DNA from: Bacteroidota bacterium
GTDB lineage: Bacteria; Bacteroidota; Bacteroidia; Palsa-948
Direction of reading: 5' to 3'
Assembly (NCBI GenBank): GCA_016195025.1
Contig: JACQAL010000076.1
Location: 1 to 64,000 of the forward strand
Length of the DNA: 64,000 bases
A program made the position numbers and the translations under genes. The notes below the pieces were generated by a model. That model did not search any database and had not been told where the DNA came from. It worked only from the letters and a program-made list of their open reading frames with translations. The stretch's first letter is position 1, and every line of letters begins with the position of its first letter. This document shows, in pieces, positions 57,353 through 64,000 of this stretch.

Positions 57353-59631
57353 TCGGTAGATTTTTTATTAAAGATGATGTATCCGAAATGAAAAAGAAAA
57401 GTGAACGGCTGCTTTTCTCCATGATAATAATTTACGCTGAATGCAATGGGACCGATGGGTGTATGCCCGACCAGCGCGGCAGTTCCCATAAAATACCTCC
57501 GCAGAAAAGGCACAGTATAAATTTGCTGATTGCCCACGGTGTCAATTTGCTGGTAAGGTTGATAAATATATCCTTCCACTCTGAAATCAATTCTGTTTTT
57601 TATAGTGATAATGTTTTTTAATCCGGCTGCCGCGTAAGAGTGGGCGCGGAAGTTTGGCTGAAAAAGTGTTTTGCATTCCGCCAATGGCTGAAACGCAGGC
57701 GAAGCAAGCAAACTGGCAGTATAATTATTAAAACGCGGCTGTGTGGAGTAGGCGCTTTCAAAATAAATTCCCATTCTCAGCGTGCCGCGCTGCTTGTAAT
57801 ATTTATCATAAATCATTTTGAACTGCACCCATTGGTGAATTCTTCGTGAGGGATTTAATGAAGAGGTAGAACCCGGCTGCGTGAATTCTTCGCCCTGAAT
57901 GTAGCGCGTTTTAATTCCGAAATACGTTCCCTGCGTGGCGTACTGTTTTCGGTTGAGTGTGTTTCGTTCCAGCATAAGATGCGCGGTAGCCATGTCAAAA
58001 GTGGTAACATCGGGCGTATCTTTCGAAGTAAAAAATTGTGTCTGATAATAATTGTCGGAAGTGCTTCCGATTCCTCCCCCGATAATTAATTTGTCTTTGT
58101 TGCTTACGGGCATTCCCAAATTCAAATAAGCGTGCTGGTCATTCTGAATGAGGTAGGCGGGCTTCACGTCTTCAAAAAATAAATTGCTGCTCTTGTAAAA
58201 ATCCCAGCGGTTGAATGCAAGTTCGGGCTCAAGATAAAACGGCACGGAAAAAGGAAAATCCAAACGGGTGTTTACCTGCGCAGAGGTGTAAAGTTTTCCG
58301 AAGTATCCGTTTGCCATCAACCGGATTCCGAAGTTACCGAGGTATTTATATTCAAAGCCGGCAAACACTTCTGAAATGGGGCGGTTGGAAATGTTGCCTC
58401 CCACTTCGGCAACAATATCTTTTTCCTTTTTCACTTTCAGAAATAAATCGTAGTTGTTATTTTTCGGATTGAACTTTGCCTGCGGGTAAATTTGTTTTAT
58501 CTTGTCATCTTCTTCCAGCCGGAAGTAAGCGGGCTTGAATTTTTCCAGCGGAAGAGATTTCCCCCGCTTCCGCAATACTCCGTGCACATATTTTGTCTGG
58601 CCCTTTTTTAATCCTTCAATATAAATGTCTCCAAACACGAGCGGAGGTTTTTTTCCTATGAATTTTTTTCTTTTATCAGAAAGTTCTTCCGTATTCGCTC
58701 TTCGGGTAATTCTTGTTTTAATTGTATCTATTTTTCGGAGTGTTGCAGCATATCCGCTGTCAATCATTGCTTTTGGATTTCCGAAATCAAATGTTGAAAT
58801 AGTTGTTTGGGGCTCAATGAGAATTCCGTTCGGGCATTGAATGTCCATTTTCGAACGGTTAATCAGCATGGCTTTTAGTTGCGAGAGAAGATTGTCTTCA
58901 TCAGGAGGCGGAACTGCGCCTGAAACATTGCTGCCTATAATAATGTCGGGGAAGCATTGCTCGTACATCACATCGGAAGGAAAATTATTGTAGATGCCTC
59001 CGTCAAAAAGAAGTTTGCCATCTACTTTGAGCGGCTTGAGATAAAAAGGATAGGAAATGGAAGCGCGCACGGCTTCGCCCAAATCACCATTCTTAAATAA
59101 GACGGTGGTTTTTGTTTCAATGTCAGCCGCCACGCAGCGAAAAGGAATGAAGAGCGAATCGAAATTATATTTTGCCGCAGCGCTGGCGGGAGCCATTCCT
59201 TCCATCAGGGAAAAATCAAGGGCGGCAGGTGAAACAATATTGGTGGGAAGATTTGTTTCAAGTGAAGTATCGAGCGCAAGTTTCAGCGTAATCCACGAAG
59301 CGTTGTCTTCTTTCTTTTTGAAATAGTAAATATATTTTTTATCAATGTTGCCATACACCCAATTATTGAATTCATCTGTCTGAACAATTTCTTCCATTTG
59401 TTTCGGAGATAATCCGGTTGCATACATAGCTCCCACAAAAGCTCCAATGGAAGTTCCGCTGATGTAATCCACCGGAATATTATTTTCTTCCAGCGCTTTC
59501 AAAACTCCAATGTGCGCGAGCCCGCTTGCGCCACCGCCACTGAGTACAACCCCTACCTTCTGGGAAAATGACAAATGACAAATGACAAATGACAAAGTAA
59601 ATACAAGGAAAATCTTATGGCGTAAATACAT
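57349..59631 (-). CDS. Patatin-like phospholipase fused to an outer-membrane barrel domain
   Basis: From the ATG at 59631 the protein has 760 residues. It has a signal peptide (MYLRHKIFLVFTLSFVICHL) and a patatin domain with VGVVLSGGGASGLAHIGVL (oxyanion loop), the nucleophile motif GTSIG and the Asp in DGGIYNNFP. A POTRA-like segment follows (KGQTKYVHGVLRKRGKSLPL), then a BamA/surface-antigen-like barrel ending FLFHFGYIIFNKKSTD. This PlpD-like type VD autotransporter layout suggests a secreted or surface lipase; in Bacteroidota the patatin part may stay attached. The signal core (FTLSFVICHLSFSQ) is encoded by ACAAATG repeats. It overlaps the ABC pseudogene by 4 bp. Confidence 0.92.
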   Translation of the reverse strand: MYLRHKIFLVFTLSFVICHLSFSQKVGVVLSGGGASGLAHIGVLKALEENNIPVDYISGTSIGAFVGAMYATGLSPKQMEEIVQTDEFNNWVYGNIDKKYIYYFKKKEDNASWITLKLALDTSLETNLPTNIVSPAALDFSLMEGMAPASAAAKYNFDSLFIPFRCVAADIETKTTVLFKNGDLGEAVRASISYPFYLKPLKVDGKLLFDGGIYNNFPSDVMYEQCFPDIIIGSNVSGAVPPPDEDNLLSQLKAMLINRSKMDIQCPNGILIEPQTTISTFDFGNPKAMIDSGYAATLRKIDTIKTRITRRANTEELSDKRKKFIGKKPPLVFGDIYIEGLKKGQTKYVHGVLRKRGKSLPLEKFKPAYFRLEEDDKIKQIYPQAKFNPKNNNYDLFLKVKKEKDIVAEVGGNISNRPISEVFAGFEYKYLGNFGIRLMANGYFGKLYTSAQVNTRLDFPFSVPFYLEPELAFNRWDFYKSSNLFFEDVKPAYLIQNDQHAYLNLGMPVSNKDKLIIGGGIGSTSDNYYQTQFFTSKDTPDVTTFDMATAHLMLERNTLNRKQYATQGTYFGIKTRYIQGEEFTQPGSTSSLNPSRRIHQWVQFKMIYDKYYKQRGTLRMGIYFESAYSTQPRFNNYTASLLASPAFQPLAECKTLFQPNFRAHSYAAAGLKNIITIKNRIDFRVEGYIYQPYQQIDTVGNQQIYTVPFLRRYFMGTAALVGHTPIGPIAFSVNYYHGEKQPFTFLFHFGYIIFNKKSTD

Positions 59632-59676
59632 AATTAACAAACGAGAAAAGAATGCAATTATTTACCGCCAAATCTA

Positions 59677-60489
59677 CTAAAGATTTTTCAGCAAGCGCTC
59701 GAAATAGGAGGGCGCATAAAGCAAGCGTGTGCCGTACCACGAAAACATTTCGCCATCCACTAAAACTATTTTTCCCTTCGGGCAGAGCGATTGAAATTCT
59801 TCTATATGTTTCTGGCGGAAAGGATAGGGTTCGGAAGAAAGAAAAATTAATTCCGGATTCAGTTTCTGAATTTCTTCTGCGGAAATCTCCGGATAGCGAG
59901 TGCGTGTTACAACATTACTGAGCCCGCACATCTCCAGCAAGTGATTGATAAAAGTTTCTTTTCCTGCTGTAATAAATGGTTTTTTCCAAATCAGGTAAAG
60001 AACTTTTGAAGTTAGAAGTTTATCCGAAGGACTCCTTACGGAGAAGTTTGATGTCTGAAGTTTAAACAGCGAGAACTGCTCGCGGATGTTGTTTTGAATA
60101 TCGAGCGCACGCTTTTCTTTTCCTGTCATCTTGCCGATTGCTTCTATCATCTCTAATGCTTGTTCTAAATTTTTTATATCGCTAATCCAAACCGGAAAAT
60201 GTTTTTGCAGTTCCTGTATTTGTGATTTTTCATTCTCTTCTTTGTTGCCGATAATCAAATCGGGTTTCAGTTCTTTTATCTTTTCAATATTTAATTTTTT
60301 CGTTCCTCCGATTTTTATTTTTGTATCAAACCAGTTTTTCGGATGAACACAATATTTGGTAATTGCAACAACTTCTTCCTCCAATCCTAAATCGGAAAGT
60401 AATTCAGATTGCGAGGGAACGATGGAAATTATTTTAGAAGGAATTTTTTCTATGGAAATTTCGTTGCCAATCTGGTCTCGGAATTTCAT
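59677..60489 (-). CDS. Helical-backbone metal receptor protein (BtuF/FepB-like, no signal)
   Basis: The 270-residue protein has the class III substrate-binding fold of vitamin B12 and siderophore receptors: KIISIVPSQSELLSDLGLEE, KPDLIIGNKEENEKSQIQEL, a long backbone helix (LEQALEMIEAIGKMTGKEKR), then YPEISAEEIQKLNPELIFLS. It has no signal peptide, unlike typical periplasmic receptors; the Bacteroidota members often lack it, and their role is uncertain. The stretch RSPSDKLLTSK (about 60018-60050) is encoded by a palindrome, TCCGAAGGACTCCTTACGGA, and sits between the domains. No permease or ATPase genes are adjacent. Confidence 0.82.
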   Translation of the reverse strand: MKFRDQIGNEISIEKIPSKIISIVPSQSELLSDLGLEEEVVAITKYCVHPKNWFDTKIKIGGTKKLNIEKIKELKPDLIIGNKEENEKSQIQELQKHFPVWISDIKNLEQALEMIEAIGKMTGKEKRALDIQNNIREQFSLFKLQTSNFSVRSPSDKLLTSKVLYLIWKKPFITAGKETFINHLLEMCGLSNVVTRTRYPEISAEEIQKLNPELIFLSSEPYPFRQKHIEEFQSLCPKGKIVLVDGEMFSWYGTRLLYAPSYFERLLKNL

Positions 60490-60549
60490 TTTGAGATATG
60501 GTTATATGGCTGAATGATTATATGGTTAACCATTCAACCATTTAACAAT

Positions 60550-61206
60550 TTAACCATTCACTTTCTTATGGTCTGCTAAAAATTGTGCCAAGCCGTTATC
60601 TGTGAGCGGGTGTTTTAATAATCCGATGATTGCGCTGAGCGGGCAAGTGGCGACATCGGCTCCCACTTCCGCGCACTTGATAATGTGCATCACATGGCGA
60701 ATGCTCGCGGCAAGAATTTGTGTTTTGTATCCGTAGTTATCGTAAATCAAACGTATCTGGGCTATGAGTTCAACGCCATCGTAACCCACATCGTCCAATC
60801 TTCCTATGAAAGGAGAAACATAAGTGGCTCCGGCTTTCGCGGCAAGCAGCGCCTGTCCGGCAGTGAACACGAGCGTGCAGTTGGTTTTAATTCCTTTTTC
60901 AGAAAATTGTTTTATTGCTTTCACTCCTTCTTTAATCATCGGGACTTTCACCACAATCTGCTTGTGAAGTTTTGCCAGCGCTTCGCCTTCTTTAATGATT
61001 CCGTTGTAATCGGTGGAAATAACTTCCGCGCTCACATCGCCCGTAACGTGCTTGCAGATGTCCACGTAATGTTTTAAAATATTTTTTTCTCCTTTGATTC
61101 CTTCTTTCGCCATGAGCGAAGGATTGGTGGTAACTCCATCGAGCACTCCGAGGGCTTGTGCTTCTTTTATTTGTTCGAGGTTGGCGGTGTCAATGAAAAA
61201 TTTCAT
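60550..61206 (-). CDS. fsa: Fructose-6-phosphate aldolase / small transaldolase
   Basis: The 218-residue enzyme has the family's sequence: [34 protein letters not shown], the Schiff-base lysine in [26 protein letters not shown], and [11 protein letters not shown]. It belongs to the TalC/FSA group of class I aldolases in the pentose phosphate pathway or sugar metabolism; which reaction it performs in Bacteroidota (transaldolase or fructose-6-phosphate aldolase) cannot be read from sequence alone. It has a 2-bp gap to the lipoprotein gene upstream. Confidence 0.93.
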   Translation of the reverse strand: MKFFIDTANLEQIKEAQALGVLDGVTTNPSLMAKEGIKGEKNILKHYVDICKHVTGDVSAEVISTDYNGIIKEGEALAKLHKQIVVKVPMIKEGVKAIKQFSEKGIKTNCTLVFTAGQALLAAKAGATYVSPFIGRLDDVGYDGVELIAQIRLIYDNYGYKTQILAASIRHVMHIIKCAEVGADVATCPLSAIIGLLKHPLTDNGLAQFLADHKKVNG

Positions 61207-61207
61207 A

Positions 61208-61843
61208 TTAGTTTTTTTTGTGAAAGTAAAAAATGATTATTATGATGATAGCAATAATTACGAAAAGAATTAACAAGTTATTCAGGCGATAATCTAGAGA
61301 AGAAAAATATTTCTTATTAGTGAATTTACCAACATTTAATTTAATTAAATCTTTATCTAATTCTGAAAGGGTCAAATATAATTTTCCTTTTTTATCATTA
61401 AATCTTGTGTCAATTAAATAGTAAAGTGTAATCTCATTTTTTGATTTATCTATGAAGTCATTATATAAACCTAATTTAAAATTTTTCTTATACTTTATTG
61501 TTGCCAAGCTATCGGCTCGCCAATAAATATCGTCTTCCCAATTATTTTTTCTTAAACTATCGAATATCTTAGGATAGAAATCGCTAATTATAGCATTTTT
61601 GAAACTTGCAGGATGTTGCTTCGCTAAAATGTAATCATTATTCCATTCCACATCAAATACTGTTGGAGCAATAACTGTTGAGTTGGAATAATCCTCATTT
61701 TTGAATACAATACACATATTATCTGAAACATCAATTGCTAAAATAATATATTGATCATAAATATGAGTTTCTTCAACTGTATCAAAGCAACCAGTTAGAA
61801 ATAATATGAATATTAAAAAAAATAATAAAAATATTTTTTTCAT
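61208..61843 (-). CDS. Lipoprotein with C-terminal transmembrane helix (DUF3997-like, tentative)
   Basis: The 211-residue protein has a lipoprotein signal (ILFLTGC, lipidation at Cys19) and a segment like DUF3997 ([34 protein letters not shown]). It then has a helical middle and a C-terminal transmembrane stretch with a very hydrophobic [14 protein letters not shown], ending HKKN. A lipoprotein with a second membrane anchor is unusual. The gene is AT-rich compared with its fsa and tsaD neighbours (2 and 3 bp away), suggesting it entered a pre-existing operon. The DUF3997 link is weak. Confidence 0.6.
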   Translation of the reverse strand: MKKIFLLFFLIFILFLTGCFDTVEETHIYDQYIILAIDVSDNMCIVFKNEDYSNSTVIAPTVFDVEWNNDYILAKQHPASFKNAIISDFYPKIFDSLRKNNWEDDIYWRADSLATIKYKKNFKLGLYNDFIDKSKNEITLYYLIDTRFNDKKGKLYLTLSELDKDLIKLNVGKFTNKKYFSSLDYRLNNLLILFVIIAIIIIIIFYFHKKN

Positions 61844-61846
61844 TTT

Positions 61847-62905
61847 CTAAAATTTATACCTCGCACTTGCAGCCACATTCTGCTCTGCAAATTCTCCTTT
61901 CAAATATTTAAAATAACCGGCAACGGCAATCATAGCGGCATTGTCGGTGCAAAATTCAAAAGGAGGAATGTAAGTGTTCCAATGGAATTTTTTTCCGGCT
62001 TCTATAATTGCATTTCTTAGTCCTGAATTTGCAGCAACTCCTCCTGCAATTGCAATTTCTTTTATTCCTGTTTGTTTGGAAGCAGAAATTAATTTATCAA
62101 TTAAAATTTTTATAATCGTAGATTGAATAGAAGCGCAGAGGTTGTTCAGGTTTTTCTCTATGAAACTTTTATCTTTTTTTAATTCATCTCTTACAAAATA
62201 AAGAATGGAAGTTTTCAATCCGCTGAACGAAAAATTCAAATCAGGAATATTTGGCTCAGGAAATTTGAAGATAGGTTTTCCATGCTGCGCATATTTATCA
62301 ATCAGCGGCCCGCCAGGGTAGGGAAGCCCCAAAATTTTTGCTGCCTTATCGAATGCTTCTCCTGCTGCATCATCCACCGTTTCCCCTATGATTTTCATAT
62401 CTAAAAAATCTTTTGCCAAAATAATTTGTGTATGTCCTCCGCTTACGGTTAAACATAAGAATGGAAACTTGGGATTTGAGATTTGGGACTTGGAATTTGA
62501 GCCCACGAAGTGAGCAAGCACGTGCGCCTGCATGTGATTGACTTCAATGAGCGGAATATTTAATGAAAGCGCCATTGCTTTTGCAAAGGAGGAACCGACA
62601 AGAAGAGAGCCAATCAATCCCGGTCCTCGCGTGAAAGCAATTGCATTGAGTTCTTCTTTTTTTATTCCGGCTTGCTTCAGTGCTTCGTCAACAACCGGAA
62701 CAATATTTTTCTGATGTGCGCGCGATGCAAGTTCAGGAACAACTCCACCGTAGAGTTCATGAATTTTCTGATTCGCTATGAGATTGGCAAGAATAGTGCA
62801 GTTGCTCGTTACCGCTGCGGAAGTTTCATCACAGGAAGATTCAATTCCAAGAATGATTACTGGTTTTTTCTTCTCCAACCTTCCAATCTTCCAATCTTCC
62901 ATCAT
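61847..62905 (-). CDS. tsaD: tRNA N6-adenosine threonylcarbamoyltransferase (TsaD)
   Basis: TsaD transfers the threonylcarbamoyl group to A37 of tRNAs reading ANN codons, with TsaB and TsaE. The 352-residue protein has LGIESSCDETSAAV, the metal-binding HMQAH motif (EVNHMQAHVLAHF), SGGHTQIILA, DDAAGEAFDK, AIAGGVAANSGLRNAI and FCTDNAAMIAVAG. The start is uncertain: the first 13 residues (MMEDWKIGRLEKK) are encoded by TGGAAGATTGGAAGAT repeats and are not part of the family's fold. It is divergent from the TamB-like gene with an 85-bp shared upstream region, an arrangement common in the phylum. Confidence 0.95.
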   Translation of the reverse strand: MMEDWKIGRLEKKKPVIILGIESSCDETSAAVTSNCTILANLIANQKIHELYGGVVPELASRAHQKNIVPVVDEALKQAGIKKEELNAIAFTRGPGLIGSLLVGSSFAKAMALSLNIPLIEVNHMQAHVLAHFVGSNSKSQISNPKFPFLCLTVSGGHTQIILAKDFLDMKIIGETVDDAAGEAFDKAAKILGLPYPGGPLIDKYAQHGKPIFKFPEPNIPDLNFSFSGLKTSILYFVRDELKKDKSFIEKNLNNLCASIQSTIIKILIDKLISASKQTGIKEIAIAGGVAANSGLRNAIIEAGKKFHWNTYIPPFEFCTDNAAMIAVAGYFKYLKGEFAEQNVAASARYKF

Positions 62906-62990
62906 TTTGATTTTATTTTCAACTGTTAATGTTTGTTAATCACCGAAATCATAATTTTCATAGCGGCTATATTCGTAAATTCGTAGTGAA

Positions 62991-64000
62991 ATGAAAAGTA
63001 AAGTTATCAAAAAAATATTCCGGTTTTTTCTTTGGTTCATTGGAATTCTCCTTCTTGTGTTTGTAAGTTTTTATTTTGCTTTGCGAAGCCCTGAATTTCA
63101 AACATGGGCAACGAACAGGATTGGCGGATATTTTTCCGGAAAATGGAAAACAACCGTGCGCGTGGAAGGCGTAAGCGTTGAACTCTGGAAAAAAATTGTG
63201 CTCGAAGGAGTTTATGTAGAAGACCAGCACCGCGATACGCTTCTGTATGCGGAAAAACTGAAACTTGATATTGGGAATTTCAACAGCGACAGCAATACCA
63301 TTTTTGTGAACAATGTGATTTTTAAAAATGCAACCGTTAAACTGAAAAAATATATTGGCGACTCCGCTCTTAATCTTCAATTTATCATAGATGAATTTAC
63401 ATCGAAGGATACAACTAAAAAAGAAAAACAAAAATGGAATATCGGAATTGGCGGCATTGCGCTTGACAATATTCATTTTGCATATAAAACCGAAGAAGAT
63501 ACTTCTTACGCGAAGGGAATTAATTTTTCTGATTTGCGTGCGAATTCTATTTACGGAAAAATTTCAGATATAAAATTTGATGCAGATACTATTCGATGCA
63601 ATATCCGGGAGTTTTCTTTAGAGGAAAAAAGCGGTTTCGTGCTTAAAGATTTATATACCGAAGCAAGCATCAGTTCTGTTAAATTAAATCTTGAGCACAC
63701 AAAAATTTTTACCAACAACAGCCAGGTTACTGCAAATGTTTTTTTCAGTTACAATCATTATGATGACTTCAATCATTTTATTGACAGTATAAAAATAAAA
63801 TCTCAATTCAATAGTTCAAATATTGAAATGGCAGACATAGCATATTTCGCGCATGACTTATTTGGAATGAAAAAAAGAATTTTCTTCAATGGAAAGGTTA
63901 GCGGAAGAGTGAGCGATTTGAAAGGAAAAAATATTTTACTTGCCATCGGAGACGAAACCAGTTTCATGGGAAATTTTACGATGACCGGACTGCCTGACAT
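62991..64000 (+). CDS. tamB: TamB-like translocation/assembly protein, N-terminal part (runs off window)
   Basis: From the ATG at 62991 the frame is open to the window end (336 codons). The N terminus is an inner-membrane anchor (KKIFRFFLWFIGILLLVFVS, FYFALRSPEFQTWATNRIGG), followed by AsmA/TamB-type repeats (VRVEGVSVELWKKIVLEGVY, LKLDIGNFNSDSNTIFVNNV, IALDNIHFAYKTEED). TamB-like proteins span the periplasm and are linked to outer-membrane protein assembly or lipid transport. A TATATTCG promoter-like element lies about 15 bases upstream. The 3' end, where the conserved DUF490 domain would be, is outside the window. Confidence 0.85.
   Translation, partial: MKSKVIKKIFRFFLWFIGILLLVFVSFYFALRSPEFQTWATNRIGGYFSGKWKTTVRVEGVSVELWKKIVLEGVYVEDQHRDTLLYAEKLKLDIGNFNSDSNTIFVNNVIFKNATVKLKKYIGDSALNLQFIIDEFTSKDTTKKEKQKWNIGIGGIALDNIHFAYKTEEDTSYAKGINFSDLRANSIYGKISDIKFDADTIRCNIREFSLEEKSGFVLKDLYTEASISSVKLNLEHTKIFTNNSQVTANVFFSYNHYDDFNHFIDSIKIKSQFNSSNIEMADIAYFAHDLFGMKKRIFFNGKVSGRVSDLKGKNILLAIGDETSFMGNFTMTGLPD

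Overview
The window comes from a Bacteroidota chromosome, most likely an uncultured lineage near the Sphingobacteriales/Chitinophagales/Flavobacteriales side, with an AT-leaning genome. The evidence is consistent across the window. There are type IX secretion (T9SS) parts (PorD/DUF4835, PorP/SprF, a PorE-like OmpA protein) and several proteins with T9SS C-terminal sorting domains. The order bamD-rpoZ-coaBC-porD is typical of the phylum, as are the short primary sigma factor, the long-form GAPDH, the Hc1-like histone and the alpha-oxoamine (sphingolipid-type) synthase. Promoters match the phylum's -7 element TAnnTTTG, often only a few bases before the ATG. Shine-Dalgarno sequences are not evident.

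Layout. 1-1087: rarA is cut by the end of an IS30-family element whose transposase start runs off the left edge. 1084-6842 (minus): a membrane protein, cinA, two small genes, a structured intergenic segment, purA, a histone H1-like gene and a PLP synthase. 6945-10385 (plus): bamD, rpoZ, coaBC, porD. 10529-13435: a large beta-helix T9SS protein. 13436-16531: an accessory block with a 21-bp tandem array, a protein of an uncharacterised family, an unusual HTH/sigma-4/alpha-CTD-like regulator, and a direct-repeat copy of the neighbour's 3' end. 16568-22579: DUF6624 protein, POT peptide transporter, cupin, Asp/Glu racemase, a c-type cytochrome lipoprotein and a DPP-IV-like peptidase. 22820-30110: a CotH/lamin-tail adhesin-like protein, PorP/SprF and two T9SS cargo proteins. 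30153-31686: a 300-aa protein and a second 21-bp array framed by palindromes. 31687-39750 (minus): an LRR lipoprotein and an apparent operon with dapF and an MksBEF-type SMC complex (mksF-mksE-mksB) without a JetD nuclease. 40029-50552 (plus): htrA, rpoD/sigA, gap, queE, porE-like, spoIID-like, MORN-repeat protein, mnmA. 50553-54953: a second accessory block with a nested MITE, lipoproteins, the third 21-bp array and gene relics. 54954-64000: a T9SS subtilase, an ABC ATPase pseudogene, a patatin/BamA-like protein, a metal-receptor protein, fsa, a lipoprotein, tsaD and the start of a tamB-like gene.

Three repeat systems shape the window. Short palindromic (REP-like) elements lie between genes and also in frame inside conserved genes (purA, cinA, coaBC, the S9 peptidase, mksB, the S8 peptidase and others). 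Seven- to ten-base microsatellites lie between genes and also encode the hydrophobic cores of several signal peptides. Three arrays with an exact 21-bp period (8, 15.5 and 17 units) sit next to accessory genes, two of them beside members or relics of one uncharacterised protein family. The arrays and the composite regulator are the strongest candidates for something undescribed.

Limits: all calls come from reading the sequence. No database search, alignment or RNA folding was run, so family names rest on recalled motifs and gene order.
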